From positions 248,001 through 312,000 of the forward strand of contig OY760073.1 of the NCBI GenBank assembly GCA_963663025.1: a DNA stretch of 64,000 nt. The letters are read 5' to 3'. Position 1 is the first letter of the stretch; every line of letters starts with the position of its first letter. Positions 7,642 through 15,256 of this stretch are shown piece after piece. Source of the stretch: JAGWBF01 sp963663025 (lineage in GTDB: Bacteria > Chloroflexota > Dehalococcoidia > Lucifugimonadales > JAGWBF01). Made by a program: the position numbers and the translations under genes. Below the pieces are notes generated by a model. That model did no database searches and was not told the origin of the DNA. It saw only the letters and a program-made list of their open reading frames with translations.

Positions 7642-9858
7642 CTAGGAAGAGGAGGGGTGGGCTTCCAGCCCGGACTGCCAGGCTTCTTTCAGGTTGTCGA
7701 GAGCTACGTTGAAGTATCCCTGGACTGACAGCTCTCTCTTGGACTGGGTCCTGCCCAGGACGGTCCAAGGCACATCCATCTCGTCGGCTATGGCCCCAAG
7801 ACTATCCAGGTGTCCTGGCGACACGGAGACGATTATCCGGGACTGCCTTTCGCCGAACAGGGCGGCATCCCAGCGTCCCAGCACCGGGAACTGCCCCACA
7901 AATCCGATGTGGTGGGAGAAACACGCCTCGGCCAGCGCAACCGCCAGCCCTCCGTCTGAGCTGTCGTGGGCGCTGCAAACCAGCCCTTCACCTATGGCGC
8001 GACGGCAAAGTCCCTGCACCTTTTGTTCCAGCCGCAGGTCCAGGTATGGCCTCCCCACCACCATCTCGTGAACCAGATCCAGGTACTCGCATCCCGAAAG
8101 GTCTCGGGCCCTGCCCCGGACCTCCGATGCTCCCAGTAGCACCACATCGAGTCCATCTGAGTCGAACCCGGAGGATACGTGCTTTGTCACATCCTCCAGG
8201 AGGCCCAGCGCTCCGATTACGGGCGTTGGGTAGATGGGCTGGTCCTGGGTGCTGTTGTACAGGCTGACGTTCCCGCTGACCACGGGCACACTGAAGACCC
8301 GGCAGGCGCGGGCTATGCCCCTGATGCACTGCTCCAGCTGGAAGTATATCTCTGGCTCCTCGGGGTTGCCGAAGTTGAGGCAGTCGGTCAGGGCGACGGG
8401 TGTCGCCCCCGTGCACGAAAGGTTGCGGCAGGCTTCCGCCACAGCTATGGCGCCTCCCCTGTACGGGTCCAGGTAGCAGAGGCGTCCGTTGCCGTCGGTG
8501 CTCAGGGCGATCCCCTTGGTCGTGCCACGGATGCGCAGCACCGCCGCATCGCCGCCCGGGGCGATAACGGTGTTGGTTTGCACCTGGTGGTCGTACCGGC
8601 GGTACACCGGCTCCCGGCTGGCGATGTTCGGCGCCGAGACCAACCTGGACAATATCTCGGCCGGACTCTCCGTCGGCAACGGAATCTTTCCCATCGGGTA
8701 GCCCCGGGCAGCAAGCTGCTTTTCTGAAGCCTTGCCCTCCAGCCGGTACCTGGGAGCGTTGGTCAAGTGCTCTATAGGCGGCTGGGCCACCAGGTCGGGA
8801 CCATCGTAGATGCGTGCTTCGGCGGACCCGGTGACCCTGCCTATGGAGGTGCAGGGAATGTCCCACTTCCCGAACATGTCCCGTATCGGCCTTTCGTCGG
8901 GTGGGGCGACGACCAGGAGCATCCGCTCTTGAGACTCGGAGAGCATCACCTCGTAGGCGTTCATCTGCTGCTCCCGCCTGGGCACGTTGGAAACATCCAC
9001 CTCGATTCCCGCGCCGCTGCGGGAAGCCGATTCCACGGCGGCTGAGGTGAGGCCCGCCGCTCCCAAATCCTGCATGCCCCTCAGGTGGCCCGACGCCGAG
9101 GCCTCCAGGCAGGCTTCGATCAGGGTCTTCTCCAGGAAGGGGTTGCCCACCTGCACCGTCGGGCGCATCTCCCGGTCATCTTCGAAGGTGCGGGAAGCCA
9201 GCCCCGAAGCTCCGTGAATGCCGTCCCTGCCCGTATCGGCCCCCGCCAAGAGCAGCAGGTTCCCCTCGTCGCCCACCGCCGAGCGCACCAGGCGGTCCTT
9301 CTCGATCAGGCCGACGCACAAAGCGTTGACAAGGGGGTTGTTGGCGTAGGTTGGGGAGAAGTAGATCTCGCCCCCAACGTCGGGCACCCCTATGCAGTTG
9401 CCGTACCAGGAAATGCCCGAAACCACGCCGTCGAACAGGTAGCGGCTCCTGGGGTCGTCCGGGGGGCCGAAGCGCAGGGAGTTCATGAGGGCGATGGGCC
9501 GCGCTCCCATGGCCAGTATGTCCCGGACTATGCCCCCAACCCCCGTGGCCGCTCCCTGGAAGGGTTCCACCGCCGAGGGGTGGTTGTGGGACTCGATCTT
9601 GAATACGATGGCAAGGCCATCGCCGATGTCTATGGCCCCGGCGTTCTCTTCGCCGGGCGGCAGCAGGACGCGGGGGCTGCGGGACGGAAAGAGGGAGAGC
9701 AGGGCTCGGGAGTGCTTGTACCCGCAGTGTTCGCTCCACAGGGCGCCGAACATTCCGAGCTCTAAGGGGGTAGGCTCCCTGTCCAGCTCCTCGACGATGC
9801 GCCGGTACTCAGCTTCGCTGAGTGCAATCTCGTCCAGGGCCTCTTTGCTGATTGTCAT
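7642..9858 (-). CDS. purL: phosphoribosylformylglycinamidine synthase subunit PurL
   Basis: 738 residues, the small type of PurL that works with separate PurQ and PurS subunits. It makes FGAM from FGAR, ATP and ammonia delivered by PurQ in purine synthesis. The N-terminal motif ALWSEHCGYKHSR and the glycine-rich GVGGIVRDILAMGARP that marks the ATP-binding half are clear, as is the second half-repeat with SGNVSLYN. Start ATG 9858 is seven bases past the purQ stop. The in-frame GTG upstream lies inside purQ and gives no family sequence. Confidence 0.97.
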   Translation of the reverse strand: MTISKEALDEIALSEAEYRRIVEELDREPTPLELGMFGALWSEHCGYKHSRALLSLFPSRSPRVLLPPGEENAGAIDIGDGLAIVFKIESHNHPSAVEPFQGAATGVGGIVRDILAMGARPIALMNSLRFGPPDDPRSRYLFDGVVSGISWYGNCIGVPDVGGEIYFSPTYANNPLVNALCVGLIEKDRLVRSAVGDEGNLLLLAGADTGRDGIHGASGLASRTFEDDREMRPTVQVGNPFLEKTLIEACLEASASGHLRGMQDLGAAGLTSAAVESASRSGAGIEVDVSNVPRREQQMNAYEVMLSESQERMLLVVAPPDERPIRDMFGKWDIPCTSIGRVTGSAEARIYDGPDLVAQPPIEHLTNAPRYRLEGKASEKQLAARGYPMGKIPLPTESPAEILSRLVSAPNIASREPVYRRYDHQVQTNTVIAPGGDAAVLRIRGTTKGIALSTDGNGRLCYLDPYRGGAIAVAEACRNLSCTGATPVALTDCLNFGNPEEPEIYFQLEQCIRGIARACRVFSVPVVSGNVSLYNSTQDQPIYPTPVIGALGLLEDVTKHVSSGFDSDGLDVVLLGASEVRGRARDLSGCEYLDLVHEMVVGRPYLDLRLEQKVQGLCRRAIGEGLVCSAHDSSDGGLAVALAEACFSHHIGFVGQFPVLGRWDAALFGERQSRIIVSVSPGHLDSLGAIADEMDVPWTVLGRTQSKRELSVQGYFNVALDNLKEAWQSGLEAHPSSS

Positions 9859-9865
9859 GGCGGTT

Positions 9866-10573
9866 CTAGACGGCCCTTCCTGCGACGCTCTCGAATAGGG
9901 ACCTGAACACAAGGGCGCCGTCGGTCCCTCCCAGGAGGTCTTCGAAGCACCGTTCGGGGTGAGGCATCATGCCCAGCACATTGCCGCGTGCGTTCATGAC
10001 GCCTGCTATGTTGTTCATGGAGCCGTTGGGGTTGTCCTTGGGGGTGACTGCGCCGTCGTGGGAAGCGTACCTGAACACCACCTGGCCCTTCTTCTCCAGG
10101 TCCTCCAGGACGTCCGCGTGGGCGTAGTAGTTGCCCTCGCCGTGGGATATGGGGATTCGAAGAACATCCCCCTTGCTGGAGGCGCCGGAGAAGGGGGTGT
10201 CGTCCCGCTCCACCCGGAGGTTGGTCCACTGGCACCGGTACTCCAAGTGAACGTTGGGCAGCAGCACACCGGGAAGGAGCCCCGATTCGCATAGTATCTG
10301 GAAGCCGTTGCAGATGCCCAGCACCAGTCCGCCCCGGCCTGCGTACTCCTTCACAGGCCCCATAATGGGAGACAGGGAAGCTAGGGCGCCCGCCCTGAGA
10401 TAGTCGCCGTAGGAGAAACCGCCAGGCAGGATGAGGCAGTCGTAGTCATCCAGGGAGATGTTGGAGTCCTTGTGCCAGAGAAGGTCGGCGGGTTGGTCCA
10501 GGGTGGCCGTGATGGCGTGATAGCAGTCTTGGTCGCTCCAGGTGCCGGGGAATACCAGGATGCCGAAGCGCAT
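9866..10573 (-). CDS. purQ: phosphoribosylformylglycinamidine synthase subunit PurQ (glutaminase)
   Basis: 235-residue class I glutamine amidotransferase that supplies ammonia to PurL. The nucleophile Cys88 lies in GICNGFQ, and the catalytic His205 and Glu207 lie in MPHPERCFED. The oxyanion strand LPGGFSYGDYLR is intact. The gene is followed directly by purL. No purS-sized frame precedes it: only 116 bases separate its start from rpsU. PurS must therefore be elsewhere in the genome. Confidence 0.97.
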   Translation of the reverse strand: MRFGILVFPGTWSDQDCYHAITATLDQPADLLWHKDSNISLDDYDCLILPGGFSYGDYLRAGALASLSPIMGPVKEYAGRGGLVLGICNGFQILCESGLLPGVLLPNVHLEYRCQWTNLRVERDDTPFSGASSKGDVLRIPISHGEGNYYAHADVLEDLEKKGQVVFRYASHDGAVTPKDNPNGSMNNIAGVMNARGNVLGMMPHPERCFEDLLGGTDGALVFRSLFESVAGRAV

Positions 10574-10689
10574 GGTGCCGTTCTACTTCCCTTGGGCGCA
10601 GTAGTGGAGATGCCGGGGACTCACACTTTCGGTACCGGGGGCTGCCGGGCTGTTCCAGAAGGCGGGGGAGAACAAGGGGGACTGGGAAG

Positions 10690-10872
10690 CTAGCTGTTGC
10701 GCCGGCTCTTGCGGCGCTTGGCGGCTTCCTTTTTCTTTCGGCGGACGCTTGGCGGCTCGAAGTGCTGCCGGCGGCGTATCTCGGAGAGAATGCCGTCCTG
10801 TTGGACGCGCTTATTGAACCTCTTGAGGAGGCTCTCGAAGGTCTCGCCTTCAGCTAGTCTGACCGTTGACAA
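10690..10872 (-). CDS. rpsU: 30S ribosomal protein S21
   Basis: A 60-residue basic protein of the bS21 family, with the typical start of about ten residues (STVRLAEGE), the core FESLLKRFNKRVQQDGILSEI and a lysine/arginine tail that contacts 16S rRNA near the anti-Shine-Dalgarno end. Length and composition match the family. Transcribed in the same direction as purQ, 116 bases before it. Confidence 0.93.
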   Translation of the reverse strand: MSTVRLAEGETFESLLKRFNKRVQQDGILSEIRRRQHFEPPSVRRKKKEAAKRRKSRRNS

Positions 10873-10966
10873 CCTGGACTCTCCGATAGCTGGATTCCGC
10901 GAAAGAACCTGATCATTATACAGACACCTGCATAAGGCGTCAACAGCTAGGGCAGAAGGGTAGAGA

Positions 10967-10989
10967 GGCTAAAATCCGGGATTTTAGCC
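10967..10989 (-). terminator. probable intrinsic terminator after the lipoprotein gene
   Basis: A perfect 10-base stem, GGCTAAAATC / GATTTTAGCC, with a 3-base loop. It lies five bases beyond the stop of the minus-strand lipoprotein gene. The minus-strand run after the stem is only pyrimidine-rich, without a clean T tract, so termination may be weak. It also separates that gene from rpsU. Confidence 0.55.
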
Positions 10990-10994
10990 AAAGG

Positions 10995-11582
10995 CTATTT
11001 CTTGCACGGGCTGACCTGATCGAACAGGTCGGTCAGCCCTCGAAGGTCAAAGTAGAAGCCGCCGACTGGCAACCCTTGCCGGTACATCCTGATTTCCAAC
11101 AACCAAGACTTCCGGGCCTTCCAGACGAAGTCATCAGGATCGAAATGGACAATATTCCCAGGCCGGTACACATACCAGCTCCCGTGCTCCAGGATGCTGC
11201 CCCTGCCCGCCCGCTTGAATTCCGTGATGATCTCAGCTCCGTCGAATGGCTGGCCGACCTTCTCAACCTCCCAGTCGATTTCAATAGAGCGATAGTATTC
11301 CGGTAAGTCGGGGGCAATAGTATTTCTGCTCCAATTGTTCGTAGGGTGATGGCAATTAACCTTTAGTTCCGGCATCTTTGATGTGTCATGCCAATAGCCT
11401 CTATCTAGGGTGTAGCCCCAAGCCGTCATATGGAAGGAAGTCGTCGGGTTACCCATTGCCCCGGTGGTCCTCCAAAGCTCCTCTTGCTCAGGGAGGTCGT
11501 CTGCCGTATGGGAAGAGGACGAGCATGACAGGATAAGCAAACTGAGGGTGGTTACCAGGAGTATGAGACCCCTTCGGAGCAT
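10995..11582 (-). CDS. putative lipoprotein, function unknown
   Basis: 195 residues with a lipoprotein signal peptide: positive MLRRG, a hydrophobic stretch and the lipobox LLILSC, with Cys at about position 20. The mature part has Trp and Tyr scattered through it and motifs such as SIEIDWEVEKVGQPFDGAEI, which suggests a beta-rich extracytoplasmic domain. I do not recognise the family. Start ATG 11582 has GGAGGT six bases upstream; a longer frame starting at 11624 is not needed. The gene stands apart, with a hairpin after its stop. It is probably on the outer face of the membrane. Confidence 0.75.
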   Translation of the reverse strand: MLRRGLILLVTTLSLLILSCSSSSHTADDLPEQEELWRTTGAMGNPTTSFHMTAWGYTLDRGYWHDTSKMPELKVNCHHPTNNWSRNTIAPDLPEYYRSIEIDWEVEKVGQPFDGAEIITEFKRAGRGSILEHGSWYVYRPGNIVHFDPDDFVWKARKSWLLEIRMYRQGLPVGGFYFDLRGLTDLFDQVSPCKK

Positions 11583-11648
11583 CCATGCACCTCCGGTGAT
11601 CTTCAGGAAAACAATGCCCCCCACGCCCTTTGAGAAAGCGAAATCCCC

Positions 11649-11870
11649 CTACCACGGATAGTGCCGCCTATCCTTAGCCAGCCCTCGGATCCACTTGTTC
11701 TTGAAGAACCGGGCGGCCATTGGTATCCGCCTGAAGTCTGCCGGCTTGAACGACACTCTATCTCTATAGCGAGCATACCTCCCACCCGCCCATTTGTTGC
11801 TTTGATGGGAAGTATAACTGCCTTTGTCCGGGCAAAAGAGCGCACCAACCCTGCCATCCCGGCTGACCAA
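11649..11870 (-). CDS. possible small protein, unrecognised
   Basis: In the 315-base gap between two lipoprotein genes, one frame of 73 codons (TTG start 11870, GGGGGA about ten bases upstream) reads like a real basic protein, with segments SNKWAGGRYARYRD and FFKNKWIRGLAKDRRHYPW rich in K, R, W and Y. A second frame in the same stretch (11603-11881) looks less protein-like. No family is recognised, so this is tentative. Nothing else is visible in the gap. Confidence 0.35.
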   Translation of the reverse strand: MVSRDGRVGALFCPDKGSYTSHQSNKWAGGRYARYRDRVSFKPADFRRIPMAARFFKNKWIRGLAKDRRHYPW

Positions 11871-11897
11871 TGCCGTCTCACTTCCCCCGGTTTCCTT

Positions 11898-12656
11898 CTA
11901 TGTAGGCGTGGTTCCTGGGATAGGGGTAGGTGTAGGACTCGGTGTAGGTGTTGGCGTAGGAGGAACGTTCAGAGGTTCTGGTATCCAGCTTTCGGGCACC
12001 CATTTCTCAAAGGCAGCGCATCTCCGTATATGGTCGATGTCGGGTGTCCCGCTGGAATTCGCAAAAGGAGTCTGACGACAGCTCCAGTATAAGGACAAGG
12101 CGTACTCTCGCCATTCGCCCATCGGGTTATCGTCCCGTAACTCGTCAAAGGCTGCTAGTCGCAGATAGTCCTGGGCACAGGGTCCTTCATCGTAATCCCT
12201 GTTGTTGACGTAGTTGGCGTGTTCGATAGCGTTGTGGATGGCGCTGATCCCATTCTCATGTATGAATCTTGCCGGACGGCTTAGCCAACTTTCCCAGCGC
12301 TCCCTGTCGCGGGTGATCTCGTCCTCGGTCCCCCGGTACTCTATGAATTCCAGGATGTAGTCCTTGCATGGAGAGGTGATGGTGAAGTCTATGGACAATT
12401 CCGGCCAAATGTCCAAGGCGGTGAGGTCTTCTGAGAGGCCAGAATCCCCTGCTGGTCCCTGTAAGCCTTGAGAGCCGGCCTCGCCCATAGGACCTTGGGG
12501 GCCAGTCGGACCCGCTGGCCCTTGTGCGCCAGTTCCACCCGCTGGGCCCTGCGGGCCTCGTTCTCCCATTGGCCCTTGAGGGCCGGCTGGCCCCTCGCAC
12601 CCCACTGCTACGAGAAACAAGAAAATCGCACATATTGCAACTACGGCGCGGCTCAT
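11898..12656 (-). CDS. collagen-like repeat lipoprotein
   Basis: A 252-residue secreted protein. Signal peptide with lipobox VAVGC (Cys20), then about seventeen Gly-X-Y triplets (residues 22-73), rich in GPAG, GPQG and GPMG, that can form a collagen-type triple helix. A globular domain of about 140 residues follows, with a few Cys and many acidic residues, and the tail is a Pro-Thr run (PPTPTPTPSPTP) that may be glycosylated or span the wall. Start ATG 12656 has AGGAG just upstream. I would place it on the cell surface, perhaps as a stalk or adhesin. The globular domain is not recognised. Confidence 0.8.
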   Translation of the reverse strand: MSRAVVAICAIFLFLVAVGCEGPAGPQGPMGERGPQGPAGGTGAQGPAGPTGPQGPMGEAGSQGLQGPAGDSGLSEDLTALDIWPELSIDFTITSPCKDYILEFIEYRGTEDEITRDRERWESWLSRPARFIHENGISAIHNAIEHANYVNNRDYDEGPCAQDYLRLAAFDELRDDNPMGEWREYALSLYWSCRQTPFANSSGTPDIDHIRRCAAFEKWVPESWIPEPLNVPPTPTPTPSPTPTPIPGTTPT

Positions 12657-12686
12657 AGATCTCCTCAACACAAAGGTTTCCCAGCC

Positions 12687-13361
12687 CTACGCGCTGTCCT
12701 TGAAGCGGTAGCCTACGTTCCAGATGGTCTCGATGAAGGAGCGGTTGGTGCTCTCGATCTTGGAGCGGAGACGCCGTATGTGCACATCGACGGTCCTGGT
12801 GCCGCCGAAGTAGTCGTACCCCCACACCTGCTGCAGCAGCTCGTCCCGCGTGTACACGCGTCCCGGATTGGTGGCCAGGAGCACCAGGAGCTGGTACTCC
12901 TTGTAGGTCAGGATCACCCGCCGGCCCCCCAGGCTGATCTCGTACTTCCCGATGTCGATTAACAGGTCGCCGGTCTTGACCACCTCGTTGGACCCCGGCT
13001 CCCTGCTGCGGGCCAGGACCCGGTCCATGCGCTTGACCAGCTCCTGGGGGGTGTAAGGGTGGATGATGAAGTCGTCCATGGATGAGTTGCTGACGTAGCC
13101 GTCCAGCCCGTTGGCGGGGACCACCCCCAGGACGGGCAGATGGGAATGCTGACAATAGCTTAGGACCTGCTCCACCTGCTCCTGGGTCAGGCTTTCGACA
13201 TCGACTAGCACACCCTCGGACTCCGGGGGGGTGTGGCCGTTGCGTCCGTCGTAGAAGAGGGAGCCGTCGCAAATGGTATAGCTCAAGCCATACCCTTCCA
13301 CCGCCCAGGATGGGGTCTCCTGGCCGGCCTCTGCTCCCGAAACTACCAGTAGGCGGTACAC
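12687..13361 (-). CDS. OmpR-type winged-helix regulator with degenerate receiver
   Basis: The C-terminal 90 residues are a clear Trans_reg_C winged helix: YKEYQLLVLLATNPGRVYTRDELLQ, then VDVHIRRLRSKIE and a final WNVGYRF. The N-terminal part resembles a receiver but lacks the acidic pocket (LLVVSGAEAG) and the conserved lysine (IIHPYTP in place of a KP motif); Asp54 in VLVDVES may or may not be phosphorylated. No histidine kinase is adjacent, so this looks like an orphan or phosphorylation-independent regulator. Start is uncertain: GTG 13361 has a GGAGA site, TTG 13409 is also possible. A TATAAT lies at 13425-13430 on the minus strand. Confidence 0.82.
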   Translation of the reverse strand: MYRLLVVSGAEAGQETPSWAVEGYGLSYTICDGSLFYDGRNGHTPPESEGVLVDVESLTQEQVEQVLSYCQHSHLPVLGVVPANGLDGYVSNSSMDDFIIHPYTPQELVKRMDRVLARSREPGSNEVVKTGDLLIDIGKYEISLGGRRVILTYKEYQLLVLLATNPGRVYTRDELLQQVWGYDYFGGTRTVDVHIRRLRSKIESTNRSFIETIWNVGYRFKDSA

Positions 13362-13578
13362 CTGCGCATCTCCATAGCTTTGACAGGAAGGGCCAAAGCC
13401 CAACTCCAACTTTCTCTAAGTACTATTATATCCGGTTAGTCCAGCAGGCCGGGCCGGCGCATCGGGACAGCAATTCGGGATTGAAGCTGATTTCCTCCTC
13501 GGCTATACTTCCCGGCAAAGCCCCCCTTTCCCGTTCCTTGACCGGTCCGGCCCGCAACATCCCCGATGGAGGAGGAGC

Positions 13579-14373
13579 ATGAGCACCCTTACGTTGCCCA
13601 AGACGCCCAGGGAGGTCAGGAACCTGATTCGCTCCAACGAGTGGCGGGGTGTTACCTCGGGAGCCGCTCCCGGCTACGTGCAGGCCAACATCGCCATCCT
13701 CCCCCGCGACGTGGCCTTCGACTTTCTTCTCTTCTGCCAGAGGAATCCCAAGCCCTGCCCCGTGCTGGAGGTGGTAGAGGCGGGACGCTTCGAACCCTCC
13801 CACATGGCGCCCGGGGCCGACCTGCGCACTGACATCCCCCGTTGCCGTATCTTCGAGAACGGCGAGCTGGCGGGAGAGCAAGAGGATATCTCATCGATCT
13901 GGCGGGAGGACCTGGTCTCCTTCCTGCTGGGGTGCAGCTTCTCTTTCGAATCGGCTCTGGTTAACGCCGGCATCCCCCTGCGCCACATCAACCAGGGGAA
14001 GAACGTGGCCATGTACGTGACCAACGTGGAGACCACCTCCGCTGGGGTGTTCTCCGGACCAATGGTGGTGAGTATGCGCCCGGTGCACCACTCCCAGGTT
14101 GTGCGAGCGGTGCAGGTCACCTCCCGCTTCCCCTCGGTGCACGGCGCGCCGGTGCATGTGGGCGACCCAAGCGCCATCGGCATAAAGGACATCACCCGGC
14201 CGGACTTCGGCGATGCTGTGGAGATCAGGGACGATGAGGTGCCTATATTCTGGGCCTGCGGCGTCACCCCCCAGGCGGTGGCGCTGAACTCCAAGCCGTC
14301 GCTGATGATCACCCATGCACCGGGGTACATGTTCATCACCGACTGGCGTGACGAAGACTATGCGGTGTTTTAG
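13579..14373 (+). CDS. DUF1445 (YcsI/UPF0317) family protein, putative D-glutamate cyclase N-terminal-type subunit
   Basis: 264 residues, the standard length for the DUF1445 family, annotated in many genomes as a putative hydro-lyase. Typical motifs are AAPGYVQANIAILP (29-42), CQRNPKPCPVLEV (53-65) and DLRTDIPRCRIF (81-92). The same domain forms the N-terminal half of the mitochondrial D-glutamate cyclase DGLUCY, which turns D-glutamate into 5-oxo-D-proline. The next gene encodes the other half of that protein as a separate chain, 24 bases downstream. The ATG has GGAGGAG upstream. Confidence 0.88.
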   Translation: MSTLTLPKTPREVRNLIRSNEWRGVTSGAAPGYVQANIAILPRDVAFDFLLFCQRNPKPCPVLEVVEAGRFEPSHMAPGADLRTDIPRCRIFENGELAGEQEDISSIWREDLVSFLLGCSFSFESALVNAGIPLRHINQGKNVAMYVTNVETTSAGVFSGPMVVSMRPVHHSQVVRAVQVTSRFPSVHGAPVHVGDPSAIGIKDITRPDFGDAVEIRDDEVPIFWACGVTPQAVALNSKPSLMITHAPGYMFITDWRDEDYAVF

Positions 14374-14397
14374 CTAGACCTGGACTCGGAGGGAGTC

Positions 14398-15243
14398 ATG
14401 CCGACGATAGAAGACATTATTCTAGCCAATGACGGACGGGGCATCTCCGCCCTGAGGCCGCACCTTGCGCCCAACTACTGCGAAGAAGCGGCCGCCTGCC
14501 TGATGGCCAATCCGGGAACCGTCCTAATAGCCACGGGCTTCTACATCATGGCGGCCGGGGCGCCGGAAACCGATGGCCCACCGGGGGCCCTGGCCCTCGG
14601 CAGGGCGCTGGAGACCCTGGGCAGAGATGTGTTCTACGTGGCGGACCGGTACACCTGTCCCATCATGGAACCCTTCGCCACAGACCCCTCCCAGATCATT
14701 GACTTCCCCATCAGCGACGATGCGACCAGCAGGAGCTACGCCGAAGGCCTTCTCAACGACCTTGCCCCGTCGGTGCTGATCGCCATTGAGCGGTGCTCGG
14801 TCACCAGAGAGGGGACCTACCTGAACATGCGGGGACTGGACATCACCGCCCAGACGGCACGGCTGGACTACCTGTTCCACGGCCATCCCAACTCGGTAGG
14901 CATAGGTGACGGGGGTAACGAGATCGGCATGGGCAACCTGGCCGATGTGATCCCCCAGGTGTCCTCCCTGCCCCCCATCCCTTCGGAGACGGGCACAACC
15001 CACCTGGTCATCTCCAGCGTGTCCAACTGGGGCGGGTATGGCGTAGTGGCCGCCCTGTCGAGCATGGCGGGCAAGAACCTGCTCCCCGACCCCGAAGAGG
15101 AAGACGAGCTGATCCAGATGATGGTGGACATGGGGGCTGTCGACGGCGTGGTGGGTAGGGCCATCTATTCGGTGGACGGCATGGGCCTGTCCCAGCACGG
15201 TGAGGCCCTCACGGCACTGCACGGGCTGATAGCGGGCCTCTAG
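14398..15243 (+). CDS. DUF4392 protein, D-glutamate cyclase-like
   Basis: 281 residues matching the C-terminal domain of D-glutamate cyclase. Motifs visible are ATGFYI (45-50), IAIERC (128-133) and the glycine-rich GIGDGGNEIGMGN (168-180). In animals the DUF1445 and DUF4392 domains are fused in one mitochondrial protein; here they are adjacent separate genes in one direction, which supports a joint role in D-amino acid disposal. The ATG has GGAGG five to nine bases upstream. It is convergent with the aminotransferase gene. The reaction is inferred from the family. Confidence 0.85.
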   Translation: MPTIEDIILANDGRGISALRPHLAPNYCEEAAACLMANPGTVLIATGFYIMAAGAPETDGPPGALALGRALETLGRDVFYVADRYTCPIMEPFATDPSQIIDFPISDDATSRSYAEGLLNDLAPSVLIAIERCSVTREGTYLNMRGLDITAQTARLDYLFHGHPNSVGIGDGGNEIGMGNLADVIPQVSSLPPIPSETGTTHLVISSVSNWGGYGVVAALSSMAGKNLLPDPEEEDELIQMMVDMGAVDGVVGRAIYSVDGMGLSQHGEALTALHGLIAGL

Positions 15244-15256
15244 GCCCTGGGCCCTA

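Noticed and set aside
11603..11881. 92-codon frame in the gap between lipoproteins
   Set aside because: It overlaps a frame that looks more like protein (11649-11870) and its start has no better signal.
12256..13272. 338-codon minus-strand frame across two genes
   Set aside because: It reads Arg/Pro/Gly text and overlaps the regulator and collagen-like genes in a different phase.
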